Source: Bryobacterales bacterium (GTDB lineage Bacteria; Acidobacteriota; Terriglobia; Bryobacterales; UBA6623). From it: a stretch of DNA of 64,000 bases. The notes under the pieces are model-generated. The model saw nothing but the letters and a program-made list of their open reading frames with translations, was not told where the DNA came from and did no database searches. The stretch lies in contig JAPPMB010000054.1 in assembly GCA_028819255.1 (NCBI GenBank), positions 46,323-110,322 of the forward strand. The letters run 5' to 3'. The position numbers were made by a program, and so were the translations under genes. How positions within the stretch are numbered: the first letter of the stretch is position 1; each line of letters starts with the position of its first letter. This document shows, in pieces, positions 17,152 to 26,978 of the stretch.

Positions 17152-18015
17152 TTGGCGACGCTCGGGGTCATTACGGACGGGATCAGCCGCGAGTTCGAGC
17201 ACGCGCTCGAGGTCATGAGGGAGCATGGCGTGAGACAGGCGGAACTCCAGTATGTCTGGGACTGGGAGGTCGGCGATCTGGACGATGCCGTCCTGGGGCG
17301 CGTCGAGGATCTTGTCGGCCAGTACGGCGTCCGGGTCAGCTGTGTCTCCCGTCACAACTTCGCGGGTCTGTCGGTTGGGCAGGTAGAGGTCGGCGACGCC
17401 ATGCATTCGGCCCACATGGACGCGCTCGGGCGCTGCATCGCTGAAGCTAGGGCCCTGCACTGCGGCCTGGTGCGGATCATGAGCTTCGACAAGGAGATGA
17501 TCCTCTTCGGTTCGGGAGGGGCCGAGGAGTGGAATGTCGCGACCGGCGCGTGGGACAGGCTCAAGATGCTTCTGCACCCGGCCGTCCAGCGTGCGGAGGA
17601 CGAAGGCGTGACTCTCGTCGTCGAGACCGGCAACAACGCCATGGTCACGTCCGGCCACCTCGGCCGGAGACTCGTCGACGAGATGGGGTCCGACCGGCTG
17701 CGGGTGCTCTGGGATCCGGGGAACAGCCTGTACTGCAACGAGCCGGCCTACCCTGACGGGTACGAGGCGCTCGGCGCGAGCCTCGCGCACGTGCACATCA
17801 AGGATCTCCGCGTCGACATTCCCAAGGCGACTGTCGAGCAATGTCGGTTCGGCGACGGGCAGATGGCCCCCTACTTCGGCGGCATCGCGTCGGCGCTTGT
17901 GCGGGACCGGTTTCGCGGCGTCGTGTCGTTCGAGAGCGTGCACCGGCCCCGCGGCGGATCGTTCGAGGATGGTTTCCGTGCGTCCTTCCCGGCCTTCAGG
18001 CGGACGTTCGGATAG
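17152..18015 (+). CDS. Sugar phosphate isomerase/epimerase-family TIM barrel
   Basis: Cytoplasmic xylose-isomerase-like TIM barrel of 287 residues. Visible family features are LGVITDGISREFEHALEVM at the start, LVVETGNNAMV for a metal-binding Glu strand, VLWDPGNSLY for the Asp-Pro-Gly strand, and LAHVHIKDLRV with the His-x-Lys-Asp metal ligand. The start is TTG 17152, supported by AGGAGGG eight bases upstream. The gene follows the hydroxyacid dehydrogenase closely, so the two are probably one operon for a sugar-acid pathway (inference). It converges on recA. Confidence 0.85.
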   Translation: MATLGVITDGISREFEHALEVMREHGVRQAELQYVWDWEVGDLDDAVLGRVEDLVGQYGVRVSCVSRHNFAGLSVGQVEVGDAMHSAHMDALGRCIAEARALHCGLVRIMSFDKEMILFGSGGAEEWNVATGAWDRLKMLLHPAVQRAEDEGVTLVVETGNNAMVTSGHLGRRLVDEMGSDRLRVLWDPGNSLYCNEPAYPDGYEALGASLAHVHIKDLRVDIPKATVEQCRFGDGQMAPYFGGIASALVRDRFRGVVSFESVHRPRGGSFEDGFRASFPAFRRTFG

Positions 18016-18031
18016 GAGGCGGGCGGAAGGG

Positions 18032-19078
18032 TCAGGCGGCCGCCGCTGCGGCGGACCCGTCCACCTCTTGCGCAGTGGGCTCGGCCACGGGAAGCCCCAT
18101 CGCCTGCCGGACCGCGCGCTCGAGCTTCTCGCGGACCCCCGAATGTTCCCGGAGGAACCTCTTCGCCCTCTCCCGGCCCTGACCGAGCCGGTCGCTGTCG
18201 TACGAGTACCAGGCCCCGCTCTTACGGACGATGCGGTTGGCCACTCCCAAGTCCAGCAGGTCGCCCTCGAGTGAGATTCCCTCGCCGTACATGATGTCGA
18301 ACTCGGCCAGCTTGAACGGCGGAGCCATCTTGTTCTTGACGACCTTGACCTTGGTGCGGTTGCCGATCACCGCGTCGCCGTCCTTGATCGCGCTGATCCT
18401 GCGGATGTCGACCCGGACGGAGGAGTAGAACTTGAGCGCCCGACCGCCGGTCGTCGTCTCCGGACTGCCGAACATCACACCGATCTTCTCGCGAATCTGG
18501 TTGATGAAGATGACGCAGCAGTTGGACTTTGCCATCTGGCCGGTCAGCTTGCGCAGTGCCTGCGACATGAGCCGGGCGTGCAGTCCCACATGACTGTCGC
18601 CCATTTCCCCCTGCAGCTCCGCATGGGGCACAAGGGCCGCCACTGAGTCGATCACCACGATGTCGACCGCGCCGGAGCGGACCAGAACGTCCACGATCTG
18701 CAGCGCCTGCTCGCCGTAGTCCGGCTGCGAGACCAGCAGGTTGTCGACGTCGACCCCCAGCCTTCCCGCGTAGACCGGGTCCATGGCGTGCTCGGCATCG
18801 ATGAATGCCGCCATGCCGCCTGCCTTCTGGGCCTCGGCGACCGCTTGCAGGGCCAGGGTCGTCTTGCCGGACGACTCCGGTCCGTAGATCTCGACCACCC
18901 TGCCCCTCGGAAACCCGCCGATTCCGAGGGCCGCGTCGACCGACACCGATCCCGACGAGATCACGTCTGCGCCGATCCCGGCGTCGCGCTCGCCCATGCG
19001 CAGAATCGATCCCTTGCCGTGCTCCTTCTCAATCTGGCGGATTGCATCGTCCAGGCTCCGCTTCCGTGTCTTTTTCAT
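18032..19078 (-). CDS. recA: Recombinase A
   Basis: DNA strand-exchange protein and coprotease of the SOS response, 348 residues, which is the usual length. Motifs include Walker A GPESSGKT (66-73), [20 protein letters not shown] (Walker B), the L2 loop [19 protein letters not shown], and a short alanine-rich tail. On the minus strand AAGGAGAT precedes ATG 19078, and a good promoter lies about 45 bases further upstream. I could not find a CTGT-N8-ACAG or GAAC-N4-GTTC type SOS box in the 130 bases upstream. Confidence 0.98.
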   Translation of the reverse strand: MKKTRKRSLDDAIRQIEKEHGKGSILRMGERDAGIGADVISSGSVSVDAALGIGGFPRGRVVEIYGPESSGKTTLALQAVAEAQKAGGMAAFIDAEHAMDPVYAGRLGVDVDNLLVSQPDYGEQALQIVDVLVRSGAVDIVVIDSVAALVPHAELQGEMGDSHVGLHARLMSQALRKLTGQMAKSNCCVIFINQIREKIGVMFGSPETTTGGRALKFYSSVRVDIRRISAIKDGDAVIGNRTKVKVVKNKMAPPFKLAEFDIMYGEGISLEGDLLDLGVANRIVRKSGAWYSYDSDRLGQGRERAKRFLREHSGVREKLERAVRQAMGLPVAEPTAQEVDGSAAAAAA

Positions 19079-19121
19079 CGGGGATCTCCTTTCGTGGGTG
19101 CTGATGCCCTTTGTTTGTGTC

Positions 19122-19149
19122 AGTATAGCGAAAACATGGCGAAATTCAA
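19122..19149 (-). promoter_or_regulatory. recA promoter
   Basis: On the minus strand TTGAAT (19144-19149) and TATACT (19122-19127) are 16 bases apart, close to the sigma-70 consensus. The predicted leader to the recA ATG is about 35 bases. Confidence 0.7.
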
Positions 19150-19216
19150 GCAGGAAAAGCCATTTTTCTGGCTCAAGGCATGAAAAGTAGATTCTCCCGA
19201 CAAGAAACTGGTCGGT

Positions 19217-20176
19217 TCAGTTCACAGCGTCCGGCTCGGGAGCGTAGTAGCCGCTCCGCACCCTGACGGTCGCGTTGCGGTGCCGTGTGCGCACCTCGAC
19301 GGTGTGAAACGCCCCGTCGTTGACGAACTGGCTGGGGGAATACAGGATGAAGTACTGGTGGCGCAGTTCGTTGGCGATGTTCGCGAAGGACTGCTGAAGG
19401 TCGCGCGCCTGGAACGGATGGAACGCGACCCCTCCCGTCTCGCGGGCGAAGCGGCGGAGCGTCTTGTCCCCGCCCTGGGCGGCGCCGCTGCGGTTCGTCG
19501 AAATCGTGTAGACCACCGACTCCGCCTTGTGGGCCATCTCGAGGGCGTCCTCCCTTGTGACGGTGCTGCGGTTGTCCTCGCCGTCGCCGATGACCACCAG
19601 CGCCCTCCGGAACTGCTCCTTGGGCTGGTCCTCGGGAAGCTTGTCACGGCAGGCGTAGTAGATGGCGTCGTACAGGGCGGTGCCCCCGCCGGCACGCAGC
19701 CTTCGCACGCCGTCGGCGAGCTCCTCGATGTCGCTCGTGTAGTCGACGATCAGCTCCGCCCTCGTGTCGAAGCTGACCAGGAACGCGCGGTCGTGCTCCT
19801 CCGCGAGCACTCCCTGCAGGAACTCGATTGCCGCCTCCTGCTCGAACTTGAAGCGGGCGCGGATCGAATTGCTGGTGTCCAGGATGACCCCGATCCGCAG
19901 GGGCAGATCGCTCTCGCGATCGAACTCGCGGATCTCCTGCTGCCAGCCGTCGTCGTAGACCTCGAAGTCCTCGCGCCCCAGATCGGTGATGAAGCGGTTC
20001 TTCCGGTCCGTGACCGTGAACAGGAGGGGGACGCGGGCCACGTCGACCTTGATGACGTCCGATTCGGCGCCCGTGTAGACAGGCTCGTATCTTTCCTCGC
20101 CGCTCTCCTGCGCTTGCGCCCACACCGCCGCGAGCAGTGCGGTGGCCGCCGTCAGCGCGGCGAAACGCTTGAACAT
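19217..20176 (-). CDS. Secreted VWFA-related domain protein
   Basis: Exported protein of 319 residues with a signal peptide (MFKRFAALTAATALLAAVWA). The rest is a von Willebrand A domain of the VWFA-related type frequent in Acidobacteriota. The N-terminal part has VPLLFTVTDRKNRFITDL. The metal-binding motif DTSNS (D-x-S-x-S) follows IGVILDTSNS. Later come GGGTALYDAIYYACRD and VVIGDGEDNRS. The end LRHQYFILYSPS and VRSGYYAPE is typical of the family. Its function is unknown; VWA domains bind proteins through a divalent metal. The start is only seven bases after the upstream rluA-type gene stop, and a TATAAT straddles that junction. Confidence 0.88.
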   Translation of the reverse strand: MFKRFAALTAATALLAAVWAQAQESGEERYEPVYTGAESDVIKVDVARVPLLFTVTDRKNRFITDLGREDFEVYDDGWQQEIREFDRESDLPLRIGVILDTSNSIRARFKFEQEAAIEFLQGVLAEEHDRAFLVSFDTRAELIVDYTSDIEELADGVRRLRAGGGTALYDAIYYACRDKLPEDQPKEQFRRALVVIGDGEDNRSTVTREDALEMAHKAESVVYTISTNRSGAAQGGDKTLRRFARETGGVAFHPFQARDLQQSFANIANELRHQYFILYSPSQFVNDGAFHTVEVRTRHRNATVRVRSGYYAPEPDAVN

Positions 20177-20183
20177 GTCCTGA

Positions 20184-21161
20184 TTATAGGCCCAAGGCAA
20201 GGAGTGCGGCCCGGAAATCACGGGGCGGGGGCGCTTCGAACCGCACCGCCTCTCCGGTCTCCGGGTGAACGAAGCCCAGCGACCGGGCGTGCAGCAGATA
20301 CCGTCCCGGCGCCGGCGCACCGGCGCGATTCCGCCGCGCGCCGTACAGGCTGTCCCCGACGACCGGGTGGCCCGCACTGGAAAGGTGGACCCGGACCTGA
20401 TGGGTGCGGCCGGTGTGGATTCGCACCTCGACCAGGGCGCTCTGTCCGCCGGACCGGAGAGCCCGGACATCGCTGACGGCCTCCCTCCCGCCGAGCGCCG
20501 CTGCCATCTTGACCCGGTTGCGCTTGTCGCGGCGGATCGGCATTTCGAGGCGCAGCCACCACTTGCCGTTCCGCATCACCGCACGTCCGTGGCGCAGGAG
20601 TCTGGCGTCGTCATGGGGGTCGGACGGCAAGCGGCCCTCCACGGCCGCCCAGTAGAGCTTGGACACCTCCCGACGCTGGAACTGTTTCTGGAGCCGGCCG
20701 TGGGCACGGTCGTGCTTGGCGACAACCATCACGCCCGTCGTGAAGCGGTCGAGCCGGTGCACGATGCCCGGACGCAACGCGCCCGAAACGCCGGACAGGC
20801 GCGCGAAGCGGTGCAGCAGCGCGTTGACGAGCGTTCCGGACGCGGTGCCGGCTCCCGCATGCACGCTCATGCCGGCCTCCTTGTCGATGACTGCCAGATG
20901 ATCGTCCTCGTAGACGACGGAGAGATCGATGGCCTCGGGCCGGGCCGCTAGGGGAGGAGGGTCGGCCGGCTCCACGTCCACCGCCTCCGCGGGCCGCAGC
21001 CTGCGGGACGCCTTGCGCACCTGGGTGCCGTCGATCCGCACCCGCCCTTCCCGGATCCACGCCCCGACCCGAGAGCGGCTCACGTCCTCGAGCCTGTCGG
21101 CGAGGAACCGGTCCAGACGCTTTCGATGATCTCCCCTGCCCGCCGTGAGCCGCATGGCCAT
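20184..21161 (-). CDS. RluA-family 23S rRNA pseudouridine synthase
   Basis: Cytoplasmic RNA-modifying enzyme of 325 residues. Residues ~10-75 form an S4-type RNA-binding domain (KRLDRFLADRLEDVSRSRVG). The catalytic domain has VVYEDDHLAVIDKEAGMSVH and the active-site motif GIVHRLDRFTTGVMVVAK, with the catalytic Asp in HRLD. IHTGRTHQVRVHL and HPVVGDSLYG are the remaining RluA signatures. RluD is the best-known member, but RluC/RluD assignment needs comparison, so no symbol is given. It is probably cotranscribed with the VWA gene. Confidence 0.93.
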   Translation of the reverse strand: MAMRLTAGRGDHRKRLDRFLADRLEDVSRSRVGAWIREGRVRIDGTQVRKASRRLRPAEAVDVEPADPPPLAARPEAIDLSVVYEDDHLAVIDKEAGMSVHAGAGTASGTLVNALLHRFARLSGVSGALRPGIVHRLDRFTTGVMVVAKHDRAHGRLQKQFQRREVSKLYWAAVEGRLPSDPHDDARLLRHGRAVMRNGKWWLRLEMPIRRDKRNRVKMAAALGGREAVSDVRALRSGGQSALVEVRIHTGRTHQVRVHLSSAGHPVVGDSLYGARRNRAGAPAPGRYLLHARSLGFVHPETGEAVRFEAPPPRDFRAALLALGL

Positions 21162-21240
21162 CAGGGTGGCACACGGGACCGCGCCAGCGGGGCGCGACCT
21201 TGTTTGACCCTCGGGCGGAAGTGTGTAATCATGCAAGAGT

Positions 21241-21252
21241 ATGAATATTCAT
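21241..21252. promoter_or_regulatory. 12-bp palindrome over the argF start codon, possible ArgR site
   Basis: ATGAATATTCAT is a perfect palindrome that includes the argF start codon. It contains both ArgR-like half-sites TGAAT and ATTCA, but with no spacer, whereas the known ARG box has four bases between them. The operon encodes ArgR, so an operator is expected here. It is a candidate only. Confidence 0.4.
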
Positions 21253-22203
21253 GCGCCACCCTTTGGTGCTTACCGAGCTGTCAAGGCCCATCACTTCCTC
21301 CGCGACAGCGATCTCTCGGCCGATGAGTTGCGGAGCCTGCTCGACCTCGCGCGGCGAGTGAAGATTCAGCCCGAGCTCTACCGCGACGCCCTCAGGCACC
21401 GGGCGGTCGCCCTGCTCTTCGAGAAGCCGTCCCTTCGGACGCGCATGACGATCGAGCTGGCCGCGCTGCAGCTGGGCGGGTTCGGCGTCTTCCAGGATCA
21501 CCGCGACGGGCGCATCGGCGAGAGGGAGCCGGCGCGCGACATCGCCCGGAACCTGGACCGCTGGTTCGACGCGATCGTGGCGCGGACCTACTCCCACAAG
21601 ACGCTGGAGTCGCTGGCCGCCTGGTCGAAGGTGCCGGTCATCAACGCCCTCAGCGAGTCGTACCATCCGTGCCAGGCCTTGGCGGACTTCCTCACCGTGC
21701 TGGAAGTCTACGGATCCTTCGAGGGCCTCAAGATGGCCTACGTCGGCGACGGGAACAACGTGGCCCACTCGCTCATGCACAGCGCCGCCCAGCTGGGTGT
21801 CTCGATCTCCATATGCTCGCCTGCGGGCTATGGGCCGCGGCCGGATGATCTGGCGCTCGCGCGCGCGGCGGCGGCGCGAAGCGGCAGTGCCGTGGAGGTG
21901 GTCTCGGACATCTGGGAGGCCGTCGACGGCGCCGCGGCCGTGTACACCGACGTGTGGACCAGCATGGGCTGGGAGGATGAGACCCAGCAGCGGCGGATCG
22001 CATTCTCGGACTATCAGGTGACGGACGAGGTGATGGCGGCCGCCCGGGACGGGGCGGTCTTCATGCACTGCCTCCCGGCGCTTCGCGGCCAAGAGGTGAG
22101 CGATTCCGTCATCGAGTCGGCCCAGTCCGTCGTGTTCGACCAGGCTGAGAACCGACTGCACGCGCACAAGGCGCTGCTGCTGATGATGCTGGGAGGAAGC
22201 TAG
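21241..22203 (+). CDS. argF: Ornithine carbamoyltransferase
   Basis: Cytoplasmic arginine-biosynthesis enzyme that makes citrulline from ornithine and carbamoyl phosphate, 320 residues. The carbamoyl phosphate motif is EKPSLRTR (61-68). HPCQALADFLT and the ornithine motif MHCLPALRG (near 275-281) are also present. First gene of the argF-argG-argH-argR operon. The ATG lies in a 12-bp palindrome and there is hardly any leader or ribosome site, so initiation may be unusual. TTGACC at 21204-21209 and TAATCA at 21226-21231 could serve as a promoter. Confidence 0.95.
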   Translation: MNIHAPPFGAYRAVKAHHFLRDSDLSADELRSLLDLARRVKIQPELYRDALRHRAVALLFEKPSLRTRMTIELAALQLGGFGVFQDHRDGRIGEREPARDIARNLDRWFDAIVARTYSHKTLESLAAWSKVPVINALSESYHPCQALADFLTVLEVYGSFEGLKMAYVGDGNNVAHSLMHSAAQLGVSISICSPAGYGPRPDDLALARAAAARSGSAVEVVSDIWEAVDGAAAVYTDVWTSMGWEDETQQRRIAFSDYQVTDEVMAAARDGAVFMHCLPALRGQEVSDSVIESAQSVVFDQAENRLHAHKALLLMMLGGS

Positions 22204-22204
22204 G

Positions 22205-23442
22205 GTGCCCATGGCCATGAAACCAAAGAAAGTGGCTCTGGCCTACTCGGGGGGCCTGGACACGTCGATCATCATTCCGTGGCTCCGGGAGAACTATGGA
22301 TCGGAGGTGGTCGCCGTGTGCGGCGACGTCGGTCAGGGTTCCGGTGAGTTGGAAGGTCTGGAACAGAAGGCCCTCGCAAGCGGCGCGCGGGAGGTGTATG
22401 TCGAAGACGTTCGCGAGGAGTTCGTTCGCGACTACGTTTGGCCGATGGTGCGGTCCGGCGCAGTCTACGAGCACAAGTACCTTCTGGGCACCTCCATCGC
22501 ACGGCCGCTGCTGGCGAAGGTGCAGGTCGAGGCCGCCCTCCGCACCGGTTGCGACGCCCTCGCTCACGGAGCGACGGGCAAGGGCAACGACCAGGTCCGA
22601 TTCGAACTTGCATACAAGGCGTTGGCGCCCCACCTTCCCGTGATCGCCCCATGGCGCGAATGGGACATCAGCTCCCGGGAGGACGCCATTGACTACGCCC
22701 GCCGCCACCGCATCCCGATTCAGCAGACCAAGGAGAAGATCTACAGCCGGGACGCCAACCTGTGGCACATCTCCCACGAGGGCGCCGAGCTCGAGGACCC
22801 GGCCAACGCCCCGTCGGACAAGGTCTGGACGCTTTCGGTCGATCCGGCGGCCGCACCGGCAGCGGGCACGGTCGTGGAGATCGCTTTCGAGCAGGGCACG
22901 CCGGTGGCGGTTGGGGACGAGCGGATGCCGCCCGCGGCCGTCGTCGAGACGCTCAACCGGGCTGGGTGCGACCACGGAATCGGCAGGATCGACCTGGTCG
23001 AGAACCGCTTCGTAGGCATGAAGTCGCGGGGCTGCTACGAGACGCCGGGAGGGACGATCCTGACGGCGGCCCACCGCGAGCTGGAGGCCCTGACGCTTGA
23101 TCGCGCCACTCTGCACTACAAGCAGAAGGTGGCGCTCGACTACGCCGAGCTCGTCTACGACGGCAAGTGGTTCACCTCCCTGCGCGAGGCTCTGGACGGC
23201 TTCGTCGAGAAGACGCAGCGCCATGTGACGGGATCGGTGACGCTCCGGCTGTGCCAGGGTCGCATCGATGTGCTCTGCCGGACCTCGCCCTACTCGCTCT
23301 ACGCCCCGGAGATCGCCAGCTTCACGATGGGGGACGAGTTCGAACAGCGGGACGCCGAGGGATTCATCAACCTGACGAGTCTGCCGATCCGGGTCCGCGC
23401 TTCCGTGCAGGGAGATCTGGTCGGCGGGAAGGGCGCCGGAAA

Positions 23443-23446
<4 letters not shown>
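22205..23446 (+). CDS. argG: Argininosuccinate synthase
   Basis: Cytoplasmic enzyme that joins citrulline and aspartate with ATP, 413 residues. The ATP-binding motif is VALAYSGGLDTSI. GHGATGKGNDQVRFE in the family appears here as AHGATGKGNDQVRFE, and KSRGCYETPGGTIL closes the citrulline/aspartate site. GTG 22205 is chosen because GGAGGAA ends six bases before it; ATG 22211 is the alternative. The gene begins one base after the argF stop and overlaps argH by four bases. Confidence 0.96.
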
Positions 23447-24848
<1,402 letters not shown>

Positions 24849-24852
<4 letters not shown>

Positions 24853-25283
24853 AGACGCGTCGGCAGCGTGAGATTCTAGGCCTGATCCGGTCGTCCCGGC
24901 TCCGCACGCAGGAAGAGCTTTCCTCCGCGCTCTCGAAGCGGAAGATCGAGGTCAGCCAGGGAACGCTGTCCAGAGACCTGCGGGAGCTCGGCATCGTGAA
25001 GACCGCCGACGGGTACGCGCTGCCGAACCTGGTCGACGCCGCCGCCGCGACGCGGAACAACCTGTCCGCGGTCGCCGCCCAGTTCCTGACCGGCATGCGC
25101 ACGGCCCACAATCTGGTCGTCCTGCGCACTGCTCCGGGCGGAGCGAACGCCCTCGCCCAGCATCTGGATGCGGCGGACTGGCCCGACGTGGTGGGAACCA
25201 TCGCGGGCGACGACACGATCTTCGCGGCCACGGAGGACCCGGAGACGGCGCTCAGGGTGCTCCGGAGGCTGGAGGCTCTCTAG
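24849..25283 (+). CDS. argR: Arginine repressor
   Basis: Arginine-sensing DNA-binding hexamer protein of 144 residues. The winged helix at the N-terminus has the recognition helix VSQGTLSRDLRELGIVK. The C-terminal oligomerisation and arginine-binding part has APGGANALAQHLD and GTIAGDDTIF. The GTG start overlaps the argH stop. Lying last in the operon that begins with argF, it probably represses its own transcription. No argC, argJ, argB or argD is near, so those steps must be encoded elsewhere. Confidence 0.95.
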
Positions 25284-25370
25284 CTCCTGCAGGCCGTCGT
25301 CCGGGCGGATCCCGGGCTGGTATCCTAGCGGTTCCGGGGGCTCGGCGCCCGACCGGAAGAACGGACTAGG

Positions 25371-26129
25371 ATGAGCAGCATATCGCTGGACGGGCGAATC
25401 GCCGTCGTCACGGGCGCGAGCAAGGGCCTCGGCAGGGAGATGGCGGAGGCGCTGGCTGCGGCCGGCGCGCAGGTGGCCCTGGTGGCTCGCAGCGAAGCGC
25501 TCTTGAGCGAGGTGGTCGGCGGGATCCAGGACCGCGGCGGGTCGGCGGACTATGTCCTTGCGGACGTGACCGACGAGATGGCGGCGTCCGAGGTCGAACA
25601 GGCGGTCAGCGAGACGTTCGGCGTGTGCGACATCCTGATCAACAATGCCGGAATCAACAACCGGAAGCCGATCGAGGACATGTCCCTTGAAGAGTGGCAC
25701 GAGATCATCGAAGTGAACCTGACCGGGCCGTTCACGATGTCCCAGGCGTTCGTGCCCGGCATGAAGCGGAAGAACTGGGGGCGGATCATCAACATGACCT
25801 CGATCATGTCCCACGTGTCCCTCCCCAACCGGGTCGGCTACTCAACGACCAAGGCCGGCCTGCTGGGGTTTACGCGGGCCCTCGCGCTGGAGCTCGCGCC
25901 TCACAACATCACCGTCAACGGCATCAGCCCGGGTCCGTTCGCGACGGAGATGAACAGGCCCCTCATCGAGGACCCGGAAAAGAACCGGCAGTTCCTCGCG
26001 CGGCTGCCGGTCGGCCGCTGGGGAAGAGTGGAGGAGATCGGCGAACTCGCCGTATACCTCTGCTCGGATGGAGCGGGCTACATGACCGGGACCGATCTGG
26101 TCATTGACGGCGGCTGGACCGCCCAGTAG
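25371..26129 (+). CDS. Short-chain dehydrogenase/reductase
   Basis: Cytoplasmic classical SDR of 252 residues. The cofactor motif is VVTGASKGLG, then NNAGINNRKP, and the catalytic tetrad uses the Ser in MTSIMSH and the YSTTK motif. The end (GTDLVIDGGWTAQ) is typical. The style is that of gluconate 5-dehydrogenase and related sugar-acid reductases, but 3-oxoacyl reductase activity cannot be excluded. The last 29 bases overlap the end of the convergent deacetylase gene. Confidence 0.88.
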   Translation: MSSISLDGRIAVVTGASKGLGREMAEALAAAGAQVALVARSEALLSEVVGGIQDRGGSADYVLADVTDEMAASEVEQAVSETFGVCDILINNAGINNRKPIEDMSLEEWHEIIEVNLTGPFTMSQAFVPGMKRKNWGRIINMTSIMSHVSLPNRVGYSTTKAGLLGFTRALALELAPHNITVNGISPGPFATEMNRPLIEDPEKNRQFLARLPVGRWGRVEEIGELAVYLCSDGAGYMTGTDLVIDGGWTAQ

Positions 26130-26952
26130 GGCGGCCCGGGTCTTCGGCCAGCGGATTTCGTTCGCCGCCGCGAACAGCGCTGAGCGGCCTGAACCGGAAG
26201 CCGCGGTCCTTGAGCCTCGGTACGATCTCCCGCACGGCTTCTAGCGTCTGGGACCGGTCGCAGCGGGCGTCCGTTCCGCAGCCGTCGTGCAGGCAGATGA
26301 TGGCGCCTTTTCGTACGCGCCGGAGAACGCGGCTCGCAATCTCGGCTGCGTCCCGCTTCCAGTCGTTGCCGATCACGGTCCAGTGGACGCAGACGAGTCC
26401 CAGTTCAGGCAGCAGGCCTCGAAGTGCCGGGGAGCGCAGCCCGTAGGGCGGCCGAAACAGCGTGGGCCGAACGCCAGTCGCCTCCGAGATGGCGTGCTGC
26501 GTGCGCACCAGCTCCCGTCGGACCCGCAGGGGGGAGCAGATCGGGAGCTTCGGGTGCGAGTAGGTGTGGTTGCCGATCGCGTGGCCCGCCTCGACAATCG
26601 CGCGGGCAATGTCGGGGCTGCGCACGACGTTCCGGCCACAGACGAAGAAGGTGCCGCGCACATCCAGAGCGTCAAGAGCGTCAAGGAAGTCCGGAGTCCC
26701 GGAGGCGGGGCCGTCGTCGAATGTCAGCGCGATATCGTTGGTGCCGCCGGGCAGCCGGTGAAAGCCCGGGCCCCAAAGCCGGGAAGAGGGCCACGCCGCG
26801 GCGTATGCCACGCCCCCCAAGGCCGCCGCGGAGAGGGCTGCCGGCACCCACACAGCAAGGATTCTAGCGGCTGCCGCCCGGGGGCTGCGGTGAAGCTCGC
26901 CCCGCCTGCGCCGGTTCCGGCGGCCATATGGGACGGATGTCCGCAAAACCAC
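26101..26952 (-). CDS. Membrane-anchored polysaccharide deacetylase (NodB domain)
   Basis: About 283 residues. The N-terminus is basic and followed by a hydrophobic helix (ILAVWVPAALSAAALGGV), so the catalytic part probably lies outside the inner membrane. The carbohydrate esterase family 4 motifs are present in order: ALTFDDGPA (motif 1, two Asp), GNHTYSHP (motif 2, two His), RPPYGLRSP (motif 3) and CLHDGCG late in the domain. It would remove acetyl groups from a glycan such as peptidoglycan or chitin. The start is uncertain: GTG 26952 lies 26 bases from the divergent gene, and GTG 26853 is a later option. Confidence 0.82.
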   Translation of the reverse strand: MVLRTSVPYGRRNRRRRGELHRSPRAAAARILAVWVPAALSAAALGGVAYAAAWPSSRLWGPGFHRLPGGTNDIALTFDDGPASGTPDFLDALDALDVRGTFFVCGRNVVRSPDIARAIVEAGHAIGNHTYSHPKLPICSPLRVRRELVRTQHAISEATGVRPTLFRPPYGLRSPALRGLLPELGLVCVHWTVIGNDWKRDAAEIASRVLRRVRKGAIICLHDGCGTDARCDRSQTLEAVREIVPRLKDRGFRFRPLSAVRGGERNPLAEDPGRPTGRSSRRQ

Positions 26953-26978
26953 ATCGGAATGTTCCCGGTTATGGGAAG

